From Muribaculum gordoncarteri (lineage in GTDB: Bacteria; Bacteroidota; Bacteroidia; Bacteroidales; Muribaculaceae), in the NCBI RefSeq assembly GCF_004803695.1, contig NZ_CP039393.1:620001-684000 (forward strand): a stretch of 64,000 bases of DNA, written 5' to 3'. Below the pieces are notes generated by a model, which ran no database searches, was not told the origin of the DNA, and saw only the letters and a list, made by a program, of their open reading frames with translations. Shown here piece after piece: positions 25,687 through 33,658 of the stretch; positions within the stretch are counted from its first letter, which is position 1, and every line of letters begins with the position of its first letter. Position numbers and translations under genes: made by a program.

Positions 25687-25815
25687 AAAATAAATCGCGA
25701 CAGGAGCAGAAAAATGTGCGCTTTTTTTGATGAAAAACGCTATTTGAGCTTTTTTAAGCTACAAAATTAATATAAATAGCCTCCCGTTTCGGCTTTTTTA
25801 GTTAAGTTTGCACTC
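25687..25815. repeat. 129-bp target-site duplication, right copy
   Basis: Identical to 23534-23662. It ends five bases after the TAAGTTTG -7 box of the PASTA gene (25803-25810), so the downstream gene keeps its complete promoter. Confidence 0.95.
25803..25810 (+). promoter_or_regulatory. -7 box of the PASTA-rluD unit
   Basis: TAAGTTTG, the same box as in the left repeat. Upstream TTTTTAG sequence resembles the promoter at 38832. It drives the PASTA gene, whose likely start is about 90 bases downstream. Confidence 0.55.
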
Positions 25816-25900
25816 TAAACTGACATTCTTGTCGGCCGCTCTTGCATTAATCGCCGGGTCGGTTGACACAACTGGGATTGTCGATAAATTGATTTTACGC

Positions 25901-26548
25901 GTGGAAGACAAAACTGACAAAAAGACTAATAAGCCGGTCGACTTCATAAAAAAGCATCCGATACTCTTCAACCTGTTTTTGATAGTGCTTGTCGGGTGTG
26001 GCATCATCTGGCTTACACTTGTGGCATTGGATGTGTGGACAGGTCACGGCGAATATCGCGTGGTTCCCGACATGAAGGGACTGAGCTACGAGCAGGCCGT
26101 GAAGGCGCTCGACGAAGCCGGGCTTCGTGCCGAGCTTTCCGATTCTATCTATGACTCGTCGACCCGCCCCGGCACGGTGCTTGAGCAGTCGCCCAAGGTC
26201 AATGCCAAGGTAAAGCCCAACCGCACCGTCTATCTCACCATAAATGCCTTTTCACCGAGAATGATTTCGGTGCCGAGCCTCACCGACATGTCGTTGCGGC
26301 AGGCACGTTCAACCCTTGAGGGACTTGGATTTGAGAAGATAAGGGAGCTTTATGTTCCGAGCGAGTACAAGGATTTGGTGCTCGGTGTCAGGTTCAACGG
26401 TATCGAGCTGGATCCGGGAGCACGTGTTCCCGCCTCGGCTTCGCTGACCATTGTTGTGGGGCAGGGTATAACCGAGGAGTCGTCCGACACGATTGTTGAC
26501 ATGGCTGTCGCCGATGATGCTGAGGCCGAAGTGCTCGACCTTGATTGA
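25901..26548 (+). CDS. PASTA-domain membrane protein
   Basis: A protein of about 215 residues: a charged N-terminus, one membrane helix (HPILFNLFLIVLVGCGIIWL), then two extracytoplasmic PASTA domains (YRVVPDMKGLSYEQAVKAL and ISVPSLTDMSLRQARSTL). It resembles PASTA regions of penicillin-binding proteins and kinases but has no kinase. No ATG occurs in the frame upstream of the helix; the GTG at 25901 is the best start, and a longer TTG-started form (25889) is possible. It precedes rluD by 28 bases. Confidence 0.85.
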   Translation: MEDKTDKKTNKPVDFIKKHPILFNLFLIVLVGCGIIWLTLVALDVWTGHGEYRVVPDMKGLSYEQAVKALDEAGLRAELSDSIYDSSTRPGTVLEQSPKVNAKVKPNRTVYLTINAFSPRMISVPSLTDMSLRQARSTLEGLGFEKIRELYVPSEYKDLVLGVRFNGIELDPGARVPASASLTIVVGQGITEESSDTIVDMAVADDAEAEVLDLD

Positions 26549-26576
26549 TGAAAAACCGAGAATCGTTTCATTTATT

Positions 26577-27671
26577 ATGCAAGACTCAGCCCCGCAGTGT
26601 AAGCCGATGACCGATGATGACGACGAACTCGATGCCTTGGAAGGCGTCGACGGTGTCGAGGGTGATGACGGCGGCGGACTATATGAGCATTTCCGTTTTG
26701 TAGCCGATAAGGGACAGCAGTTGCTGCGTGTCGACAAGTTTCTTGTGGCGCGCATCGAGAAGTCGTCGCGTAACCGCATACAGCAGGCCGCCGATGCCGG
26801 ATGCATTCTCGTCAACGGCAAGCCGGTGAAATCCAACTATCGTGTAAAGCCCCTCGATGTAGTGAGCGTAGTCATGGACCGTCCGCGTTACGAGCTTGAG
26901 ATAATAGCCGAGGACATTCCTCTCGACATTGTGTATGAGGACGAGCATCTGCTCGTGGTTAACAAGCCTGCCGGGCTTGTGGTGCATCCCGGTCACGGCA
27001 ACTATCACGGAACCCTCGTAAACGCGCTTGCATTTCATTTCCGTGACAATCCCGATTATGATGTCAACGACCCGAGAATGGGACTTGTGCATCGAATCGA
27101 CAAGGATACTTCGGGACTGCTCGTTGTGGCCAAGACGCCTGATGCCAAGACTCATCTCGGTAAGCAGTTCTTCAACAAGACCACCAAGCGTGAATATGTG
27201 GCCGTTGTGTGGGGACAGCCTCGCCCTGCTTCGGGACGCATCGAGGGTAACATCGGACGCAGCCTGAAGGACCGGCTGCAGATGGCGGTGTTCCCCGAGG
27301 GCGATTATGGCAAGCATGCCGTGACACATTACGACACGGTGGAGCCGCTCGGCTATGTGAGCGTGGTGAAGTGTGTGCTCGAAACGGGCCGCACCCATCA
27401 GATAAGGGTTCACATGAAGCACATCGGACATTCCCTTTTCAATGACGCGCGTTACGGCGGCGACCAGATACTTCGAGGCACCCCCGGAGGGAAGTACAAG
27501 CAATTTGTGGCAAACTGCTTTGCCGTGTGTCCGCGGCAGGCGCTCCATGCCCGTACATTGGGCTTCGTGCATCCCGAAACAGGTGAGGAAATGTTTTTTT
27601 CGGCACCTGTGCCACCCGACATGACGGAGCTCATTGAAAAGTGGCGAAACTACAATCAGGGCTCCGAGTGA
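26577..27671 (+). CDS. rluD: Ribosomal large-subunit pseudouridine synthase, RluD family
   Basis: A 364-residue enzyme that isomerises uridines in 23S rRNA. It has an S4 RNA-binding domain (LRVDKFLVARIEKSSRNRIQ) and a catalytic domain with the RluA-class motif HRIDKDTSGLLV containing the active Asp. The acidic stretch TDDDDELDALEGVDGVEGDD near the N-terminus is unusual. The ATG at 26577 is chosen; one at 26607 is also possible. Confidence 0.93.
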   Translation: MQDSAPQCKPMTDDDDELDALEGVDGVEGDDGGGLYEHFRFVADKGQQLLRVDKFLVARIEKSSRNRIQQAADAGCILVNGKPVKSNYRVKPLDVVSVVMDRPRYELEIIAEDIPLDIVYEDEHLLVVNKPAGLVVHPGHGNYHGTLVNALAFHFRDNPDYDVNDPRMGLVHRIDKDTSGLLVVAKTPDAKTHLGKQFFNKTTKREYVAVVWGQPRPASGRIEGNIGRSLKDRLQMAVFPEGDYGKHAVTHYDTVEPLGYVSVVKCVLETGRTHQIRVHMKHIGHSLFNDARYGGDQILRGTPGGKYKQFVANCFAVCPRQALHARTLGFVHPETGEEMFFSAPVPPDMTELIEKWRNYNQGSE

Positions 27672-27725
27672 TTAAGATTTCGTAAAGAAATTGCCGTGCT
27701 TCATGATTTTCTAATGTAAAATTGT

Positions 27726-27733
27726 TATCTTTG
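27726..27733 (+). promoter_or_regulatory. -7 box upstream of the acyltransferase gene
   Basis: TATCTTTG lies 41 bases before the ATG at 27775. The -33 region is not clear. Confidence 0.4.
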
Positions 27734-27774
27734 AGGAAATTGGATATTTCCATATATATTATAGAAATACAGAC

Positions 27775-28953
27775 ATGAATAAGGAAGAACAACTTTTTAA
27801 TGATATCTGTCCCTATCCCGACAGTATGTTCCACGAAAAAATGGAGCACCTTGTAAAGGAACCGGGTTTTGAACATGCCGTAAAATGGGTTCTGCCGCAG
27901 GTCGATTTTCAGGAGTTCTGTAAGGAGCTGCTGCAGGTACAAGATAAAGAAACTTTCCAGCGAAAGATAATGTGGCCCTTCTTGGAGATGCTGGCTGCAA
28001 AAACCACTTCGGGCGTAACTATGGACGGCGTGGAGAATATAGATTGCTCAAAAGCCTATACTTTCATCACCAATCATCGTGACATAGTGCTCGACACATC
28101 ATTCCTTAACTTGTGCTTCCTGCGTGCGGGACTTCCCACCACTGAGGTTGCCATAGGAAGCAATCTGTTGATCTACGAGTGGATAAGCGACCTCGTGCGC
28201 CTCAACAAGAGTTTTATCGTAAAGCGTAATCTGCCTCGTGCAAAGGCTCTGGAGGCAGCAAGCGAGCTGTCGGCCTACATTCACTATGCCGTAAGCGACC
28301 GCCGTCAGTCGGTGTGGATTGCCGAGCGCGAGGGCCGAAGCAAAGATTCAAGCGACCTTGCCCAGGACAGCTTGATAAAGATGCTCGGATTGGCCGGCGG
28401 ACATGATTTCCACGACAACCTGATGGAAATTAATCTTATGCCCGTGTCGATTTCCTATGAGTATGACCCCAACGACTACCTGAAGGCTCGTGAGTTCCTG
28501 CTGAAACGCCGCAATCCCGATTTCAAGAAGTCGCAGCGCGACGACCTCTTCAGCATGGAAACCGGACTGCTTCAGCCCAAGGGTCGAGTACACTATACTG
28601 TAGGCAACACGTTGACCGATGAACTTAAGGAGCTGCCCAACGATCTTGACAAGACTTCGATAGCGCGTGATGTGTGCCAGTTGGTTGACTGCCAGATACA
28701 TTCGGGTTTCAAGATATTCCCCATCAACTACATTGCCTACGACAAGCTGCACGACACCGATGAGTTTGCCCGTCATTACAATGACGACGATGTGGCCGGC
28801 TTCGAGCGATACATCGACGAGCAGTTGGCTAAAGTGGAGGATGTTCCCGACTTGACCGCCGACGATATGGCCTATATGCAGAAGATGATGCTCACCATGT
28901 ATGCCAATCCATTGAAAAACAAGATGTCGGCAAGCCGTTATTGCCGAAAGTAG
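27775..28953 (+). CDS. 1-acylglycerol-3-phosphate acyltransferase-like protein
   Basis: A 392-residue member of the glycerolipid acyltransferase superfamily. The catalytic motif reads NHRDIVLD (H-x4-D), later followed by EREGRSKD. It has long N- and C-terminal additions compared with PlsC. A membrane-lipid role is likely, but the exact acceptor is uncertain. It is followed 28 bases later by a membrane phosphoesterase. Confidence 0.8.
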   Translation: MNKEEQLFNDICPYPDSMFHEKMEHLVKEPGFEHAVKWVLPQVDFQEFCKELLQVQDKETFQRKIMWPFLEMLAAKTTSGVTMDGVENIDCSKAYTFITNHRDIVLDTSFLNLCFLRAGLPTTEVAIGSNLLIYEWISDLVRLNKSFIVKRNLPRAKALEAASELSAYIHYAVSDRRQSVWIAEREGRSKDSSDLAQDSLIKMLGLAGGHDFHDNLMEINLMPVSISYEYDPNDYLKAREFLLKRRNPDFKKSQRDDLFSMETGLLQPKGRVHYTVGNTLTDELKELPNDLDKTSIARDVCQLVDCQIHSGFKIFPINYIAYDKLHDTDEFARHYNDDDVAGFERYIDEQLAKVEDVPDLTADDMAYMQKMMLTMYANPLKNKMSASRYCRK

Positions 28954-28981
28954 TTGAACCGGTAATCATAGCGAAAACGAT

Positions 28982-30172
28982 ATGCGTCTGCCTATTTTAA
29001 CAATGATAATCCTGATAGTTGTCAATGTTTTTGTCGACATCTATATATGGCGATGCATCGTGAATAAAGAGCGCAAGCGTTGGCCCGGTGTGACCTATGC
29101 CTGGAGCTCGTTGTTCTTCATCATCTTCATCATCGTCACCGTAGCGTTGCCTCGGCGAAGCGGCAGCGATGCAGTGTTGCTTGCCGTGATGTGGATGCTC
29201 TATACCTACCTCTCGGTCTATCTCTCCAAATACGTTTTCTGTATAATAAGTTTCATCGGCCTCATTCCGCGACTGTGGCGCGGAAAGCGTTGGAAGGCCA
29301 TGAACATTATAGGATCGGTGGCCGCGGTAGCTGTATTTTTGACTATGTGGTGGGGTGCGTTGATTAATCGCACCCGCTACCAGATAAAGGAGGTGGAGAT
29401 TGAATTTGCCGACCTGCCCGACGCTTTCGACGGGTATCGCGTGCTTCAGTTCTCCGATTTCCATGTGGGCACTTATGGCTCCGACACAACTTTTGTCAGC
29501 GAAATCGTTGATGTAATCAACAATCAACGCGCCGACCTGGTGCTGTTTACCGGCGACATAGTGAACCGTCGCACCGATGAACTGTTGCCTCAGGTCAAGC
29601 CTCTGTCACGGCTCAAGGCTGCCGACGAAGTATATTCGATTCTTGGCAACCATGACTACGGTGACTATAAGAAATGGCCGTCGGCCGAAATGAAGAGCGA
29701 AAACATGAACATGATGTATCGCCTGCAACGTGACATGGGATGGAATCTTATGAACAACCGGTCGGAGTACATAAGACGAGGAAATGATTCTATCGCGCTT
29801 ATCGGTGTTGAGAACTGGGGCGACCCGCCTTTCACCGTGTATGGCGACCTCGACAAGGCTTATCCCATGCAGTCCGACAGCACATTCAAGATTCTGATGA
29901 CTCACAATCCCGCCCATTGGAGTGAAAAGATAGCCGACAACGATACAGTCAACATTGCCCTGTCGCTGTCGGGTCACACCCATGCCATGCAATGCCAGAT
30001 AGGCTCATGGTCGCCCGCCGAGTGGCGATATGACAATTGGGGCGGATTATACGACGATTTATCTTCACGACATAAACTTTATGTAAACATCGGGCTCGGT
30101 ACGGTGGCCTTGCCGGCACGTATCGGTGCGACTCCCGAAATAACTGTATTAACACTACGAAAAGCTCATTGA
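28982..30172 (+). CDS. Membrane metallophosphoesterase
   Basis: A 396-residue protein with about four N-terminal membrane helices and a calcineurin-like domain. Metal-binding motifs are complete: SDFHVG, TGDIVN, GNHDYG and SGHTHAMQ. It resembles YkuE/YaeI-type phosphodiesterases. The substrate is unknown. The stop overlaps the region just before tex. Confidence 0.87.
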   Translation: MRLPILTMIILIVVNVFVDIYIWRCIVNKERKRWPGVTYAWSSLFFIIFIIVTVALPRRSGSDAVLLAVMWMLYTYLSVYLSKYVFCIISFIGLIPRLWRGKRWKAMNIIGSVAAVAVFLTMWWGALINRTRYQIKEVEIEFADLPDAFDGYRVLQFSDFHVGTYGSDTTFVSEIVDVINNQRADLVLFTGDIVNRRTDELLPQVKPLSRLKAADEVYSILGNHDYGDYKKWPSAEMKSENMNMMYRLQRDMGWNLMNNRSEYIRRGNDSIALIGVENWGDPPFTVYGDLDKAYPMQSDSTFKILMTHNPAHWSEKIADNDTVNIALSLSGHTHAMQCQIGSWSPAEWRYDNWGGLYDDLSSRHKLYVNIGLGTVALPARIGATPEITVLTLRKAH

Positions 30173-30180
30173 TTATATCC

Positions 30181-32322
30181 ATGACTAATGACTATTCCTC
30201 TATTATTGCACAAGAACTGAACATCCCGCGCAAGTCGGTCGCGGCAACTATAAAACTCCTTGACGACGGTGCGACAATACCGTTTATAAGCCGTTACCGC
30301 AAGGAGGCTACCGGAGCCCTTGACGAAGTCGGGGTGCACAACGTGCAGCTGCGTTATGAAGCTTTGAAGGCGTTGACCAAGCGCAAGGAAACTATTATCG
30401 ACACCATAAAGGAGCAAGGTAAGCTCACTGCCGACCTTAAACGCCGCATAGAGGAAACTCTCGATTCGGCAACACTCGAGGATTTATATATGCCTTTCCG
30501 CCCTCGCAGGCGCACACGTGCCCAGATGGCCGCCGAGAAGGGGCTTGAGCCGCTTGCACGCATGATAATGGCACAGAATCTCGACGATGCAGCAAGTGCC
30601 GCCAAGCGATTCAAGAACGACGATGTACCCGATGTCGACAGCGCCATAGACGGTGCATGTGACATAATAGCCGAGTGGATGAGCGAAAGTGAAAAAGCAC
30701 GTTCAATCGTAAGGTCGCGTTACATGCGCAATGCCGTGATATCGTCCAAAGTGGTGAAGGGCAAGGAGGAGGAAGGTCGAAATTACGAAAACTACTACGA
30801 TTTCTCTTCGCCGTTGCGCACCTGCACATCCCATCGCCTCCTGGCCATACTGCGCGGTGCCGATGAGGGATTTCTCAAGGTCACGGTGACAATCGACGAT
30901 GACGAGATGGTCGACCGACTGTCACGCCTGTTTGTAAAGGCCGGTACATCCGATAAGATAGCCTCGCTTATGCGACTCACCGTGAAGGACAGCTACAAGC
31001 GTCTTATAAAGCCGTCGATTGAGAGTGAAGCGTTGGCCGCCGCCAAGGTGCGTGCCGACGATGCCGCGATAGCCATGTTTGCCGAGAATGTGCGTCAGCT
31101 TCTTCTCGCGCCTCCGTTGGGACGCAAGAGAGTGCTTGCCATCGATCCGGGTTTCCGCACCGGTTGCAAGATTGTATGCCTTGACGAGCAGGGCAATCTG
31201 ATGCACACCGAGGTGATATATCCCAATCCGCCTCAGAACGATTTCCACGGAGCCGCCTTTAAGCTGAGCCGTCTTGTGGAGTCCTACCGCATCGATGCCA
31301 TAGCCGTAGGTAACGGCACGGCAAGCCGCGAAACCGAGAAGTTCCTTGAGTCGCTGCGTTATCCCCGCAAGATTCAGATATTTGTCGTGAGCGAGAACGG
31401 CGCTTCCATATACTCGGCTTCCAAGGTTGCGCGTGACGAGTTCCCCGATTACGATGTCACGGTGCGTGGAGCCGTGTCGATTGGCCGCAGATTGATTGAC
31501 CCTCTTGCCGAATTGGTGAAGATTGACCCCAAGTCGATAGGGGTGGGGCAGTATCAGCACGATGTCGACCAGAATAAGTTGAAGGAGGCCCTGAACTATA
31601 CGGTGGAAAGCTGTGTCAATATGGTTGGCGTCAATGTCAACACTGCGTCACGTGAGCTGCTCTCCTATGTATCGGGTATCGGGCCGGCACTCGCTTCCAA
31701 TATTGTGGCTTATCGAGCTGAAAACGGTGACTTCCGCAGCCGCCGGGAGCTGCTAAGCGTTCCGCGCATGGGTGAAAAGGCATTTCAGCAGTGTGCCGGA
31801 TTCCTGCGTATTCCCGGTGCCGACAATGTGCTCGACAACACGGCCGTGCACCCCGAGCGTTACGAACTGATCGAGCAGATAGCGGCCGACAACGGCGGCG
31901 ATGTCGAGAAGCTGGTAAAGGACGCTTCGATGCGACGCAGTGTCGACTTGTCGCGTTACATCACCAAGCAGGTGGGATTGCCTACGTTGTCCGACATATT
32001 CCTTGAACTGGAGAAGCCCGGACGCGACCCGCGTGCAACGGTCGAGGTGATGGAGTTTGACGACCGCATCAAGGATATACATGACCTGCAGCCCGGACTT
32101 GAGCTGAACGGCATCGTCAACAACATAACGGCATTTGGCTGCTTTGTCGATTTGGGAATAAAGGAGAACGGACTTGTCCACATCTCGCAGTTGTGCGACA
32201 GGTTCATCTCGTCGCCTGCCGAAGTGGTGAGCGTGCATCAGCACGTGACGGTGAGGGTGCTCGATGTCGACTACGAGCGTGGTCGCATAGCATTGACTAT
32301 GAAAGGGGTGCCGCAGCGATGA
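30181..32322 (+). CDS. tex: Tex-family RNA-binding transcription accessory protein
   Basis: A 713-residue protein with an N-terminal Tex domain, a YqgF/RNase-H-like domain (VLAIDPGFRTGCKIV), helix-hairpin-helix motifs (LLSYVSGIGPALASNIVAYR) and a C-terminal S1 domain (GIVNNITAFGCFVDLGIKEN). It acts on nucleic acids during transcription. The ATG at 30181 is preferred over the TTG at 30169. The stop overlaps folK by 4 bases. Confidence 0.95.
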   Translation: MTNDYSSIIAQELNIPRKSVAATIKLLDDGATIPFISRYRKEATGALDEVGVHNVQLRYEALKALTKRKETIIDTIKEQGKLTADLKRRIEETLDSATLEDLYMPFRPRRRTRAQMAAEKGLEPLARMIMAQNLDDAASAAKRFKNDDVPDVDSAIDGACDIIAEWMSESEKARSIVRSRYMRNAVISSKVVKGKEEEGRNYENYYDFSSPLRTCTSHRLLAILRGADEGFLKVTVTIDDDEMVDRLSRLFVKAGTSDKIASLMRLTVKDSYKRLIKPSIESEALAAAKVRADDAAIAMFAENVRQLLLAPPLGRKRVLAIDPGFRTGCKIVCLDEQGNLMHTEVIYPNPPQNDFHGAAFKLSRLVESYRIDAIAVGNGTASRETEKFLESLRYPRKIQIFVVSENGASIYSASKVARDEFPDYDVTVRGAVSIGRRLIDPLAELVKIDPKSIGVGQYQHDVDQNKLKEALNYTVESCVNMVGVNVNTASRELLSYVSGIGPALASNIVAYRAENGDFRSRRELLSVPRMGEKAFQQCAGFLRIPGADNVLDNTAVHPERYELIEQIAADNGGDVEKLVKDASMRRSVDLSRYITKQVGLPTLSDIFLELEKPGRDPRATVEVMEFDDRIKDIHDLQPGLELNGIVNNITAFGCFVDLGIKENGLVHISQLCDRFISSPAEVVSVHQHVTVRVLDVDYERGRIALTMKGVPQR

Positions 32323-32690
32323 ACGCCTTTGTCGTAAGCATCGGAAGCAATGTCATCGAGCGTGAAGCGATGATGTCACGCACTGTCAAGTGGCTTGAAG
32401 AGCAATTTGACGATGTAAGGGTGTCCGAGATTTACGAAACCCCTGAGTACAGCAGGCGTTACGATCCCTATTTTAATTGTGTGGCTTCGGCATCGACCCG
32501 CATGTCGCTGGACGATGCTGTAAAGCTGATGAAGGAGTGGGAGATGAAGTGCGGGCGCACACCTCAGTCCAAGATTACCGGAAAAGTGGTGATTGACCTC
32601 GACATAGTAATTTGGAATGACTCGGTCGTGAGGCCCAAGGAGTTGTCACGCGACTATTTCTTGCGCGGCTATCGCATGATGTTTCAGTAA
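32319..32690 (+). CDS. folK: HPPK-like folate enzyme (FolK), short form
   Basis: A 123-residue protein resembling 2-amino-4-hydroxy-6-hydroxymethyldihydropteridine diphosphokinase: AFVVSIGSN at the start, YETPEYSRRYDPYFNCVA in the middle, and GRTPQSKITGKVVIDLDIVI, the HPPK signature with the metal-binding D-x-D. It lacks about 40 C-terminal residues found in E. coli FolK. The ATGA overlap with tex implies coupling. Confidence 0.75.
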   Translation: MNAFVVSIGSNVIEREAMMSRTVKWLEEQFDDVRVSEIYETPEYSRRYDPYFNCVASASTRMSLDDAVKLMKEWEMKCGRTPQSKITGKVVIDLDIVIWNDSVVRPKELSRDYFLRGYRMMFQ

Positions 32691-32714
32691 GAGCCGGTTC
32701 GACAATAAACGTTA
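32690..32714 (+). repeat. 25-bp inverted repeat, left copy
   Basis: Perfect reverse complement of 39284-39308. It covers the last base of the folK stop, the 21-base gap and the whole stop codon of the DUF4249 gene. A perfect 25-bp match over 6.6 kb is far beyond chance. Confidence 0.9.
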
Positions 32715-33653
32715 TTCAGTTTCAAGCACTATGCTTTTGGAGCATCCGGCCGCCGAGGCCATGATGCCTACACCGCCGTTGATGTTGGTGTAGACCTTCA
32801 CCGGGTTGGCAAGTCCGAGGTTGCCGAGGATGCTGTTTATGCCCGAGTGAGAGCGGTGTACCGACATCAGATAGGTGTAGTAGTCCTTGCTTATGTGGTG
32901 TAGCGTCACCTTTTCCTCGATTTTGTCTATAGTGTCGGATGTACGCAGATTGTGGATGAAACTCAGGTGTATCGTTTCTCCGTCCGACGATATGTCACGA
33001 AACAATGGTATTCTGTTGCCCGCCGAGAATGATTCATCGAGAATCGACTCGTTGGATGAGAATATGTCGTCAATTGACAGGTCGAAGTCCTCGTCGGCCC
33101 CACCCGTGGTTCCGTTTAGGGCGAGATAGTAGTAGTCGTCGCTTCCCTCGGGGTCGTTGAAACTCAATGTGTAGTAGATTCGGTAGAGGTAGCCGTACCT
33201 CGTTTGGTTGTCGGGATCGATTATTATGTGATTGGTGTCGATAAGTTTCTGTACGCGGCCTTCCATTGACTCAATTTCCACTTTCTTGGGAATTTCCGAA
33301 GTGCCCGATACCGAAGGGTAGTCGGAGTGTGACGCCGTGATTGTTATTATGTCACCTTCATGAGCCGTTACGGGTGAGGTGTATAGCTTCGACTCGGCAT
33401 CAAATGTCATCAGCGATGAAATCTGTCCGTTTAAGCTCAATATCACTACCGCGTCATCCTGCGTTACATCGGGGCGGTTCTCGCTGTGGTTCCATGTGCG
33501 CGTTATGCTTGCCGATATTGTTGCGTCGGGGGTGACGAGCGAGTTAAGCACAAGCACCTGTGAGCCGTTTTCATCGATGTCGATAGTCGATGTGCATGCC
33601 GTGACGAGTGCAGTGGTTACGATGAGTTGTATGATGAGTCTTATTCGTGACAT
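32712..33653 (-). CDS. DUF4249 lipoprotein
   Basis: A 313-residue lipoprotein with lipobox VTAC (Cys20). The sequence has beta-rich Ig-like features (VLVLNSLVTPDATISASITR, then GDIITITASHSDYPSVSGTS). DUF4249 proteins in Bacteroidetes are typically encoded after a TonB-dependent receptor, as here, and may help capture its ligand. The true start is at 33653; upstream in-frame sequence overlaps the receptor gene. Last gene of the operon; its stop codon lies inside the inverted repeat. Confidence 0.85.
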   Translation of the reverse strand: MSRIRLIIQLIVTTALVTACTSTIDIDENGSQVLVLNSLVTPDATISASITRTWNHSENRPDVTQDDAVVILSLNGQISSLMTFDAESKLYTSPVTAHEGDIITITASHSDYPSVSGTSEIPKKVEIESMEGRVQKLIDTNHIIIDPDNQTRYGYLYRIYYTLSFNDPEGSDDYYYLALNGTTGGADEDFDLSIDDIFSSNESILDESFSAGNRIPLFRDISSDGETIHLSFIHNLRTSDTIDKIEEKVTLHHISKDYYTYLMSVHRSHSGINSILGNLGLANPVKVYTNINGGVGIMASAAGCSKSIVLETE

Positions 33654-33658
33654 GGCGG

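Noticed and set aside
26679-27572. 297-codon minus-strand open frame
   Set aside because: It is antisense to rluD, whose motifs are complete.
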